Numbered from the stretch's first letter, positions 1 through 5,182 are shown. The stretch is 5,182 bases of DNA from RYN-431 sp036388295 (GCA_036388295.1 DASVSC010000113.1:1-5182); one strand, 5' to 3'. The notes: a model not told the origin generated them from the letters alone. Program-made: numbers and translations.

Positions 1-111
1 CGGCTCAAACGCATGCGTCGGATCGGTACGCGGTACGAAAAGCGGGCCGACCACTACGCCACGATGCTCACGCTCGGCATGGCCGTCCTCTACCTGAGGG
101 CACTGGCGTGA
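1..111 (+). CDS. IS5-family transposase, C-terminal fragment (cut by window edge)
   Basis: Frame 1 is open from the first base to a TGA at 109-111 and gives 36 residues beginning RLKRMRRIGTRYEKRADHY and ending in a hydrophobic helix. The pattern LKxxRRIxTRYEKxAxxY followed by a hydrophobic tail is the usual C-terminus of IS5-family DDE transposases. Lys3 probably corresponds to the Lys of the Y-(2)-R-(3)-E-(6)-K signature. That would place the catalytic Glu about seven residues upstream, outside the window. The reading frame ends naturally, so the truncation is due to the window edge and not to decay in the visible part. The subgroup cannot be decided from this fragment. Confidence 0.85.
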   Translation, partial: RLKRMRRIGTRYEKRADHYATMLTLGMAVLYLRALA

Positions 112-130
112 CCCGTCAGACACAACCTAG
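1..130 (+). mobile_element. Right end of an IS5-family insertion sequence (boundary approximate)
   Basis: The transposase fragment stops at 111, and IS5-family elements normally end within a few tens of bases after the stop. The sequence cctag at 126-130 is followed at once by half of a REP-like motif. This suggests that the element ends near 126-129 and that a TA- or CTAG-type target was used, as is known in some IS5 subgroups. The left end lies outside the window, so neither the terminal inverted repeat nor the target duplication can be confirmed. Confidence 0.45.
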
Positions 131-139
131 GGTGAGGGC
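128..139. repeat. Half of a REP-like motif, inverted relative to 242-253
   Basis: The 12-mer tagggtgagggc is the exact reverse complement of gccctcacccta at 242-253. It matches the outer arm of the REP-like element seen in full at 242-282, but its hairpin part is missing and IS sequence precedes it. The simplest reading is a second copy of the element broken by the insertion sequence. An alternative is that the two 12-mers are simply the inverted ends of one 126-bp unit (128-253). Confidence 0.6.
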
Positions 140-241
140 CGCCGGCCAGAGGCGGTGCAAGGCTGAGCCACTCTCGTCGGCGGGCGATGTCACACGCCGG
201 GCAACGTATCCTCTTAGGTAAATCTCGTTCACCGGTCGCCC

Positions 242-282
242 GCCCTCACCCTAACCCTCTCCCGTGGGTACACGGGAGAGGG
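242..282. repeat. REP-like palindromic intergenic element
   Basis: A head motif, gccctcaccctaa, is followed by a perfect 12-bp stem: ccctctcccgtg (255-266) pairs with cacgggagaggg (271-282) across a GGTA loop. The combination CCCTCACCCTAACCCTCTCCC with a facing GGGAGAGGG resembles a dispersed intergenic repeat found in several high-GC bacterial lineages. That resemblance is from memory and was not checked. The element lies downstream of two converging transcription units, a typical position. It could affect mRNA 3' ends or simply be a mobile-type repeat. Confidence 0.65.
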
Positions 283-286
283 AACA

Positions 287-318
287 AAAAGCCCCGGCCG
301 CGTGCGGCCGGGGCTTTT
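287..318 (-). terminator. Rho-independent terminator, potentially bidirectional
   Basis: A GC-rich 10-bp stem, gccccggccg (291-300) with cggccggggc (305-314), encloses a CGTG loop. It is extended by A287-290 pairing with T315-318. Read on the minus strand, the hairpin lies about 50 nt after the lipoprotein stop codon and is followed by a run of Ts (complement of 286-290), so it should end that transcript. Read on the plus strand it is followed by TTTT (315-318), so it could also stop read-through from the transposase side. Confidence 0.85.
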
Positions 319-329
319 GTATGTTTATT

Positions 330-371
330 CAGCCGCTAGCCATTAGCCATTAGCCGCTAGCCGTCAGCCTC
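330..371. repeat. Tandem heptamer array, six units of (t/c)agccNN
   Basis: Six consecutive 7-base units are present: cagccgc, tagccat, tagccat, tagccgc, tagccgt, cagcctc. The core agcc is invariant and only the first and last two positions vary. The array occupies the short gap between the terminator and the lipoprotein gene, and its last unit overlaps two bases of the stop codon at 370-372. It has no coding role. Similar TAGCCGC/TAGCCAT strings seem to occur in intergenic DNA of some planctomycetes; that is recollection and was not checked here. Confidence 0.8.
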
Positions 372-2007
372 AGTTCCCGAAGAAGTTCGTCGCTTCGGTC
401 GATTCCACCGGCCGGCCGAGCTGGTCGCTGGTGATGCTGGTCTTGAAGCGGGTGTCGCCGCCTTTAACGGCTTTGACGGTGATTTTGTAAGTCGCCTTGG
501 TCTTGGGGGCCAGGGTACCGACGGGGGCGAAGGTGATGGTTTTGCCGCTGACGGTTTCTTTCGTCTGGCCGGTGGCGTTGACGAAGTCGGCCGGTTCTTC
601 CAGCGTGCAGACCAATTTGATGTTCGTGCCCGCGGCCGTGCCGGTGTTGGTGATTTCGACGGTGTAAGTCGTCTGGTCGCCGACGCGGACCGGATCGGGG
701 CTGTCAGCCATCTGGACCAGGATTGCGGGAACGCCGCTGAGCGTGGTCTGGGCGAAGGCGGCCTGCGTGTCGGCGCACTGGGCGCTGACGCTGGCGGCCG
801 ACTTCATTTCGCCCGCGGCGGCGGCGGTGACGACGACGGCCACCTTCTTGCTCGCGCCCGGGGCCAGTTCGCCGACGTCCCAGCGGACCTTGCCGCCGGC
901 GTCGGTGCGGGCATTGTCACTGGCCGCCTGCACGACCGTGCCGGCAGGTAAGTTATCGAAGATAACCGTGTCTTTGGCGACGCCGTCGCCCTTGTTCGTG
1001 ACGCTGATTTCGTAGGCGATCGGCTGGCCGATGAACGCCTTTTCGGGGCCGGTCTTGGCGATCTGCAGCCACGGGGCTTTGACGGCGGTCTTGATGATGA
1101 CGGGCTCACTGGCCAGGCCTTCATCGGCGCGGGCGGTGGCTTTGATGTCGTAGGCACCGGTCTTGTTGGCCTTGGCGGCGAAGGTGAAGTCGCGCGTTTC
1201 ACCGCCGGCGAGCGTGCCGGCGTCGAACGCCACGGCCGCTTTGCCGTCGGGCGTCACCAAGCCGTCCGGCAGGACCGATTCGACCTTCACGTTGCGGGCC
1301 TCGCCCGAGCCGGTGTTGGTCACGCTCAGCCGGTAGCCGAGCGAATCGCACTTCATGATGTCGGTGCTGCCGGTCATCGCCAGCTTCAGCGCGGGGGCGA
1401 CGACGTTGGTCGCCATGCTGAGCGACGTGCTGTACTTGGCGCTGAGCAGCATGCCGAGCGCGCCGCTCTGGGCGGCGGTGCCGGTCAGGCGGACGATTTT
1501 GCTGTCGCCCGGGTCGAGCGTGCCGACGAGGTAGGTCACGGTGTTGGGCTTGCCGTCGGGCGTGCCTTCGGTGACGTCCTTGATCTTGAACGTGCCGGGC
1601 ACGGTCTCGGCGATTTCAACGCCTTCCAGCTTCAGCTTGCTGACGTTGGTGACCTTGATGTCGTAGGTAAACGGCTTGTTGACCTGCACTTCCGTCGGCA
1701 GCGTCTTTTCCAGGAGCAGGGCGCTCGTGCCCGCGTCGCCGGTGGGGAAATAGAGCCGGCCGCGGATCTGGTTACCGACGACCTGCGTGCCTTCCAGCGC
1801 GGCCGGCGCGGGCGCGGCGGCGGTCGGGGCGGGCGGCGGTGGCGCGGGCTGGGTCGGCTTGGGCGACGGCGGCGCGACTGTCGTCACCGGCGCGCCGGGC
1901 GGCGCGATCTGGTTCGGTTGCGGCGCACAGCCGACGATACCGGCGACGGCAGCGGTAGCCAACGCGACGGCCATCAGGCCATTGATTGAGGGACGGGTAG
2001 CGGTCAC
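370..2007 (-). CDS. Surface lipoprotein with four DUF11-type repeats
   Basis: This 545-residue protein is probably exported, lipidated and displayed on the cell envelope. The chosen start is GTG at 2007, because an AAGGAG lies 7 nt upstream and the frame then opens directly on a lipoprotein signal: Arg5, a hydrophobic stretch at about 10-26, and lipobox IVGC with Cys27. The longer frame starting at 2268 would bury this signal 87 residues inside. Residues 28-70 are a Pro/Ala-rich, disordered stalk (for example PTQPAPPPPAPTAAAPAPAA). Four beta-sandwich repeats of about 105-115 residues follow at about 97-205, 206-310, 311-425 and 426-541. They share a YxIxVTNxGxxxAxxVxVxxxLPxG core and a later GxLxPGxxxxxxxxxxA segment, the DUF11 'conserved repeat' pattern. 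Cys220, Cys411 and Cys467 are the only Cys in the mature part besides Cys27. DUF11 repeats also occur in the chlamydial outer-membrane protein OmcB, but the specific role here is unknown. A terminator follows about 50 nt after the stop, so the gene is probably monocistronic. Confidence 0.88.
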   Translation of the reverse strand: MTATRPSINGLMAVALATAAVAGIVGCAPQPNQIAPPGAPVTTVAPPSPKPTQPAPPPPAPTAAAPAPAALEGTQVVGNQIRGRLYFPTGDAGTSALLLEKTLPTEVQVNKPFTYDIKVTNVSKLKLEGVEIAETVPGTFKIKDVTEGTPDGKPNTVTYLVGTLDPGDSKIVRLTGTAAQSGALGMLLSAKYSTSLSMATNVVAPALKLAMTGSTDIMKCDSLGYRLSVTNTGSGEARNVKVESVLPDGLVTPDGKAAVAFDAGTLAGGETRDFTFAAKANKTGAYDIKATARADEGLASEPVIIKTAVKAPWLQIAKTGPEKAFIGQPIAYEISVTNKGDGVAKDTVIFDNLPAGTVVQAASDNARTDAGGKVRWDVGELAPGASKKVAVVVTAAAAGEMKSAASVSAQCADTQAAFAQTTLSGVPAILVQMADSPDPVRVGDQTTYTVEITNTGTAAGTNIKLVCTLEEPADFVNATGQTKETVSGKTITFAPVGTLAPKTKATYKITVKAVKGGDTRFKTSITSDQLGRPVESTEATNFFGN

Positions 2008-2014
2008 AGGTCGG

Positions 2015-2020
2015 CTCCTT
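2015..2020 (-). promoter_or_regulatory. Ribosome binding site of the lipoprotein gene
   Basis: On the minus strand AAGGAG (within GGAAGGAG) is separated by 7 nt from the GTG at 2007. Together with the lipoprotein signal that follows, it fixes this GTG as the start. Confidence 0.85.
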
Positions 2021-2222
2021 CCAACGGGATTGCCAAGGCATTCGATCGATCTAGGTTCAGGCGTCATCGGCACAGGGGAACGCTTTACACCAGCCCAAGT
2101 CGCCTCAGGGCGTATTCCTACCAGGTGCCAGCCCCTTTTCTGCATCCGGCACCGCGTTTTCACCGTCCGTTCATGCCTTCGGGTGATACTATCCGCCTGC
2201 GGAGTGCACATCGGCAAGGTCC

Positions 2223-2228
2223 TATAAT
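2223..2228 (+). promoter_or_regulatory. Probable -10 box of the GH30 gene promoter
   Basis: The hexamer TATAAT is a perfect sigma-70 -10 consensus in an otherwise GC-rich region, about 70 nt upstream of the start at 2298. No good TTGACA-like -35 is found at 16-18 nt spacing (2199-2206 reads gcggagtg). The promoter may therefore be activator-dependent or weak. A transcript would start near 2235 with a leader of about 60 nt. Confidence 0.5.
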
Positions 2229-2285
2229 AATTGCTTGTGATGCAGTTTGATTCGAAATAGACGAGCACCTCTTCTCCCGTTGGCC

Positions 2286-2290
2286 AAGGA
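2286..2290 (+). promoter_or_regulatory. Ribosome binding site of the GH30 gene
   Basis: AAGGA is separated by 7 nt from the ATG at 2298 but only 1 nt from the in-frame ATG at 2292. This supports 2298 as the start. The further in-frame TTG at 2247 has no comparable site in front of it. Confidence 0.75.
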
Positions 2291-2297
2291 AATGCCC

Positions 2298-5156
2298 ATG
2301 TCCGTTCGCTGTATTGAAGTCCTGGAACCGCGCCGCCTGCTTGCCGATACCCTGTCCGCCGCCATCGACGTGGCCAAGCCGAAGCAGACGATCGACGCCA
2401 TCGGCGCGGCCCTCAACAGCGGCTGGCAGCCGTCCGAATACCGCTCGGCCGACTTCATCAACAAGGCCTTCAACGACTTAGGCGTCAGTGCCCTGCGTAG
2501 CGCCCTCGACCCCGGCTGGGAATTGTCCAACGACGACAACAACCCCAACACCTACAACTGGGCCAAGTACGACGACACCGCCATCGGCACCACGATGGAG
2601 TTCTTCGCCCAGGCCAAGGCCCGCGGCGTGAAGACTTTCCTGCTGACCGTCTGGACGCCCCCCGCCTGGGCCAAAACCAATAAGGCCGCCGCCCACGGCG
2701 GACAGCTTCGGCCGGAGTTCCGCGAAGAATACGCCGAGTACATTACCAGCGCCCTGGTGCGTGCGAAGGTCAAATGGGGCGTTGACATCACGCACGTCTC
2801 GATCGCCAACGAGCCGTGGTTTACGGAGCCGTACCCGAGTGCGATGTGGACGCCGACGCAGCTGCGCGAGACGCTGAAAACCGTTGCCGCCCGCTTCGCC
2901 CGCGAAGGCCTGTCGGCCCAGCTGGTGATGCCGGAAGACGTGTCGAGCATTTTCCGCACGCAGAAATACGTCCAAGCCATCGCCGACGACCCGGCCGCGA
3001 ATGCCGCGGTGCCGATCATCGGCAGCCATTACCTGAACGACCAGAACATGCCGGCGCTGGCCACGCAGGCGGCGACCGTTAACAAGAAGATCTGGTACAC
3101 CGAAGTCGGCAACGGCAACCCAGACCTCGCCGGCGCGGTCGGCCTGGCGCGCGGCATCGACTCGGCGTTCGTGCGCGGCCAGGCCAACGCCTGGATCAAT
3201 TGGCAACTGTCGAACTCCAATGACTTCGAAGCGCTGATGAAAAACGGCGTGCCGACGACGAAGTACCACGCCCTCAAACACTTCGCCCACTTCGTCCGCC
3301 CGGGCGACCAGCGCGTCGACGTGCAATACCTCGGCGACAGCGTGCGCGTCAGCGCGTTCAAGGGCCCCACCACCGGCGCGCTCACGATCGTGATGAGCAG
3401 CGTCAGCACGACCGACGTCAACGTGAACCTGTCGCTGGCCGGCATGGCCGTGCCGGCGAAGTTCCGGCAGTACCGCACGAGCGCGACCGAAAACTGTGCC
3501 GAAATCGCCCCGCTCACCGGCGCGGCGAATATGACGGTGGCCCTGGCGCCCAACAGCATCGTCACGCTCTACAGCGGCCCCGATCTGGTGACGCCGATGC
3601 CGACCACTGCCTCCACGCGCGTCACGCCGACGCAGTGGGCTGACGCCTGGAACAGCAATGCCCTGCGGCAGGCTGCCATGAAGGGCGAACACGACAAAGT
3701 CGTCCAGCTGATCGCCGGCGGCGCGGACGTCAACGCCGCGTTCGGCAACGGCTGGACCCCGCTGTTCACCGCGGCGGCCTCTCCCTACAACAAGGCCGAC
3801 CTGATCATCCGCGACCTGCTCGCCGCCGGGGCCAACCCGCTGAAGCGCGACGTCGAGGGCCTCACCGCCCTGCACGTCGCGGCGATGAACGAAATCCCCG
3901 CCTTCGGCACCGTCGATACCCTCGCCGCCAAACGCGTCGAACTGCTGCTGGCCGCCGGCGTGCCGGTGAACGCGCAGGACCACTACGGCCGGACTGCACT
4001 GATGTACGCCGCGATGCTGCCGAAGGTCGGCGGCAACTTCGGCGCGAGCAACACCAGCGTCCTGCAGGCCCTGCTCGCCGCCGGCGCGAACCGCGACATC
4101 AAGGATTCCTCCGGCAGAACCGCGCTCGATTACGCCAAGCAGGAATACGCGACGGAAAACATCGCCGTGCTGTCCGACCCCGGCGCGATCGAAGCCCGCG
4201 TCTTCAAAGATGTCAACGGCAACGCCACTCAGGACAGCGGCGACACCGGTTTGGCCGGCGTGACGGTTTATGTCGACCTGAACAACAACGCCCTGTTCGA
4301 CACCGACGAACCGACGGCCGCGACGGACGCCAACGGCGTGGCCACGTTCGCCGGCGTGCTCATGGGTACCTACACGCTACGGGCCGCCGCGCCCGACGCC
4401 AGCTACACGGCGGCCGAAGCGTTTACCACCATCAACGTGACGTCCAACAGCGTCGTGGTCGCCCCGCTGCCGTTCGTGCCGGCGGGCACGGCGCAACTCA
4501 GCGGTTACGTCATCAACGACAAGAACACCGACGGCCGCTGGAGCAGCGGCGAAGCGGGCATCGCCGGGCGGACGGTTTACCTCGATGCTAACAAGAACGG
4601 CACGCTCGATGCGGGCGAACGCACGCAGGTGACGGCCAGCAACGGCAAGTACGTTTTCACAGGCCTCGCCGCCGGCACGTATTCGCTCCGCCAGATTCTG
4701 CCCGAAGGCTCGACCCAGACCCGCCCCGCCAGCGGCACCGCACTCAGCGCGACCGTGCTGAACGGCGCGATCCGCAGCGGCCTCGACTTCTGCGTCACCG
4801 GCACCGTCACCCCGCCTCCCCCTCCGCCGCCGCCCACGGGAACCGGATCGGTCCGCGCGTACGTCATCAACGATTTGAACCGTGACGGGAAATGGACGAG
4901 CGGCGAAAAAGGCGTGACCGGCCGGACCGTTTGGATGGACCTGGACAACGACGGCACGCTCGACGCCGGCGAAAAGACCGCCACCACCGCCGCCAATGGC
5001 TCGTTCGAGTTCACCGGCCTCGGCAGCGGCACGTACCGCTTCCGGCAAGTCCTGCCGACCGGCTGGGTCCAGACCTACCCGACCGCCGCGCTGTCCGCCA
5101 CCGTCATCGACGGCCAACTGAAGTCCGGCAGCAGCATGGGCACGGCGACGGCGTAA
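2298..5156 (+). CDS. LEPR-XLL protein: GH30 glycoside hydrolase, ankyrin repeats, three SdrD_B-like domains
   Basis: A 952-residue, probably secreted or surface-bound polysaccharide hydrolase. The N-terminus MSVRCIEVLEPRRLLA carries the planctomycetal LEPR-XLL motif (residues 9-15) and no classical hydrophobic signal peptide. Residues about 26-330 form a GH30-type (beta/alpha)8 barrel: TIDAIGAALNSG, then TVWTPPAWAKTN, then VSIANEP with acid/base Glu172, then IWYTEVG with nucleophile Glu269, and NWQLS. The typical GH30 link HALKHFAHFVRPGDQRV (324-340) leads into the side beta-sandwich (to about 427). GH30 enzymes are retaining hydrolases of beta-glycans such as glucuronoxylan or beta-1,6-glucan/galactan; the subfamily and substrate cannot be fixed from the motifs. 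A Thr/Pro-rich linker (428-446) precedes ankyrin repeats (about 450-625). Three SdrD_B-like beta domains follow (631-730, 731-836, 851-952), the last two separated by Pro839-846. Start 2298 is chosen over ATG 2292 and TTG 2247 from the ribosome binding site spacing and the position of the LEPR motif. Both catalytic residues are present, so activity is expected. Confidence 0.88.
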   Translation: MSVRCIEVLEPRRLLADTLSAAIDVAKPKQTIDAIGAALNSGWQPSEYRSADFINKAFNDLGVSALRSALDPGWELSNDDNNPNTYNWAKYDDTAIGTTMEFFAQAKARGVKTFLLTVWTPPAWAKTNKAAAHGGQLRPEFREEYAEYITSALVRAKVKWGVDITHVSIANEPWFTEPYPSAMWTPTQLRETLKTVAARFAREGLSAQLVMPEDVSSIFRTQKYVQAIADDPAANAAVPIIGSHYLNDQNMPALATQAATVNKKIWYTEVGNGNPDLAGAVGLARGIDSAFVRGQANAWINWQLSNSNDFEALMKNGVPTTKYHALKHFAHFVRPGDQRVDVQYLGDSVRVSAFKGPTTGALTIVMSSVSTTDVNVNLSLAGMAVPAKFRQYRTSATENCAEIAPLTGAANMTVALAPNSIVTLYSGPDLVTPMPTTASTRVTPTQWADAWNSNALRQAAMKGEHDKVVQLIAGGADVNAAFGNGWTPLFTAAASPYNKADLIIRDLLAAGANPLKRDVEGLTALHVAAMNEIPAFGTVDTLAAKRVELLLAAGVPVNAQDHYGRTALMYAAMLPKVGGNFGASNTSVLQALLAAGANRDIKDSSGRTALDYAKQEYATENIAVLSDPGAIEARVFKDVNGNATQDSGDTGLAGVTVYVDLNNNALFDTDEPTAATDANGVATFAGVLMGTYTLRAAAPDASYTAAEAFTTINVTSNSVVVAPLPFVPAGTAQLSGYVINDKNTDGRWSSGEAGIAGRTVYLDANKNGTLDAGERTQVTASNGKYVFTGLAAGTYSLRQILPEGSTQTRPASGTALSATVLNGAIRSGLDFCVTGTVTPPPPPPPPTGTGSVRAYVINDLNRDGKWTSGEKGVTGRTVWMDLDNDGTLDAGEKTATTAANGSFEFTGLGSGTYRFRQVLPTGWVQTYPTAALSATVIDGQLKSGSSMGTATA
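3633..4172 (+). other. Ankyrin-repeat segment of the GH30 protein
   Basis: Residues about 446-625 hold one partial leading repeat (NALRQAAMKGEHDKVVQLI, then GGADVN) and further units beginning at Gly485 (GWTPLF), Gly521 (GLTALHVAA), Gly564 (GRTALMYAA) and Gly606 (GRTALDYA). Each of the first four ends in an LLxAGAxx or LIxGGADVN turn. The consensus TALHxAA helix and the GA(D/N) turn are clear. Full units measure 36, 43 and 42 residues, against the usual 33, because extra residues lie between the two helices. The segment is expected to bind a protein partner or act as a spacer; the partner is unknown. Confidence 0.85.
4188..5153 (+). repeat. Three SdrD_B-like domain repeats with paired calcium-loop motifs
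   Basis: Protein residues 631-730, 731-836 and 851-952 are repeats of one beta-sandwich (prealbumin-like) domain. Each follows the pattern xVxxDxNxDGxxxxGExGxxGxTVxxDxNxNGxxDxGE...xNGxxxFxGLxxGTYxxR. The second and third are clearly the closest pair, and the first is more diverged. Each repeat carries two 12-residue acidic loops of EF-hand type: D638-D649, D660-E671, D741-E752, D763-E774, D859-E870 and D881-E892. SdrD_B domains in Gram-positive adhesins bind calcium and act as rigid stalks, so a similar role is likely here. Confidence 0.8.
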
Positions 5157-5182
5157 CGTCGCCCCTCTCGGCGTGGGGGGGG
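5157..5182. other. Short 3' flank ending in a G run
   Basis: These 26 bases after the GH30 stop contain cccctctc (5162-5169) and end in eight Gs (5175-5182). CCCC and GGGG could form the start of a terminator hairpin, but the window ends before this can be judged. Confidence 0.4.

Larger units (their letters stand above)
112..369. other. Non-coding region between the IS end and the lipoprotein gene
   Basis: No credible gene is visible here. The part from 140 to 241 shows no recognisable promoter, RNA or repeat. The remainder holds a REP-like half-motif (128-139), a full REP-like hairpin (242-282), a terminator hairpin (287-318) and the heptamer array (from 330), each listed separately. Confidence 0.7.
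2008..2297. promoter_or_regulatory. Divergent intergenic region between lipoprotein and GH30 genes
   Basis: This 290-bp gap must hold the promoters of both divergent genes. Visible items are the two ribosome binding sites, a consensus TATAAT at 2223-2228 on the plus strand, and small dyads: ggtgcc/ggcacc (2124-2129 with 2148-2153) and ccgcctgcgg (2193-2202). The second dyad sits where the -35 element of the TATAAT promoter would fall and could be an operator, though it is too short to be convincing. The minus-strand reading of the same AT-rich patch gives TATTAT (2225-2230), a possible -10 for the lipoprotein gene that would leave a leader of about 210 nt. No riboswitch or tRNA is recognised. 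Confidence 0.55.

Noticed and set aside
330..371. Heptamer array considered as a CRISPR remnant
   Set aside because: The units are 7 bases in direct tandem with no spacers, so it is a simple tandem repeat.
2115..2131. TGGCACC on the minus strand as a possible sigma-54 -24 element
   Set aside because: The required GC-type -12 element (TTGC) is absent at the right distance.
1787..2227. A 146-codon plus-strand frame across the lipoprotein N-terminus and the intergenic gap
   Set aside because: The Gly/Ala-rich start is the antisense image of the Pro/Ala stalk. No ribosome binding site or domain supports it.
2008..2268. An 87-residue N-terminal extension of the lipoprotein from an upstream start at 2268
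   Set aside because: The extension has no domain, would place the lipoprotein signal internally, and lacks the good AAGGAG site that precedes the GTG at 2007.
2478..3983. A 501-codon open frame on the minus strand, antisense to the GH30 gene
   Set aside because: Its product is rich in Gly, Arg, Val, Asp and His with no recognisable domain, typical of the antisense frame of a GC-rich gene. The plus strand holds clear GH30 and ankyrin motifs over the same bases.
4812..4835. Pro-codon run as a possible frameshift or slippage site
   Set aside because: The eight Pro codons mix ccg, cct and ccc, the frame continues cleanly on both sides, and it joins two related domains, so it is an ordinary Pro linker.
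4377..5117. A 246-codon minus-strand open frame opposite the SdrD_B-like domains
   Set aside because: The translation is low-complexity Gly/Ala/Arg/Val with no domain, and the opposite strand encodes well-conserved repeats.

Overview
The window is GC-rich and looks like a planctomycete, probably of the Phycisphaerae/Tepidisphaerales type. The strongest clue is the LEPR-XLL motif (LEPRRLLA) at the N-terminus of the large plus-strand protein, which is characteristic of exported planctomycetal proteins. DUF11 surface repeats, SdrD_B-like repeats and a short tagccNN heptamer array fit the same picture. The lineage is an inference; no rRNA or core marker gene is present.

Layout: bases 1-111 are the last 36 codons of an IS5-family transposase, cut by the window edge. 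Bases 112-369 are non-coding but dense in small elements: a half-copy of a REP-like motif that appears to be broken by the insertion sequence (128-139), a REP-like hairpin (242-282), a strong hairpin terminator (287-318), and a heptamer repeat array that runs into the stop codon of the next gene (330-371). Bases 370-2007 on the minus strand encode a 545-residue lipoprotein with a Pro/Ala-rich stalk and four DUF11-type beta-sandwich repeats. Bases 2008-2297 are a divergent intergenic region with a consensus TATAAT box. Bases 2298-5156 on the plus strand encode a 952-residue protein: LEPR-XLL motif, GH30 glycoside hydrolase, ankyrin repeats, then three SdrD_B-like domains with paired calcium-loop motifs. 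The last 26 bases are non-coding and end in eight Gs.

Both complete genes appear to encode cell-surface or secreted proteins and are transcribed away from each other. One is an envelope-anchored repeat protein. The other is a multidomain polysaccharide hydrolase, probably acting on a plant or algal beta-glycan. A functional link between them is not shown by the sequence. The most unusual item is the GH30-ankyrin-SdrD_B fusion: ankyrin repeats are normally intracellular interaction modules, yet here they sit between a carbohydrate-active enzyme and domains typical of the extracellular space.
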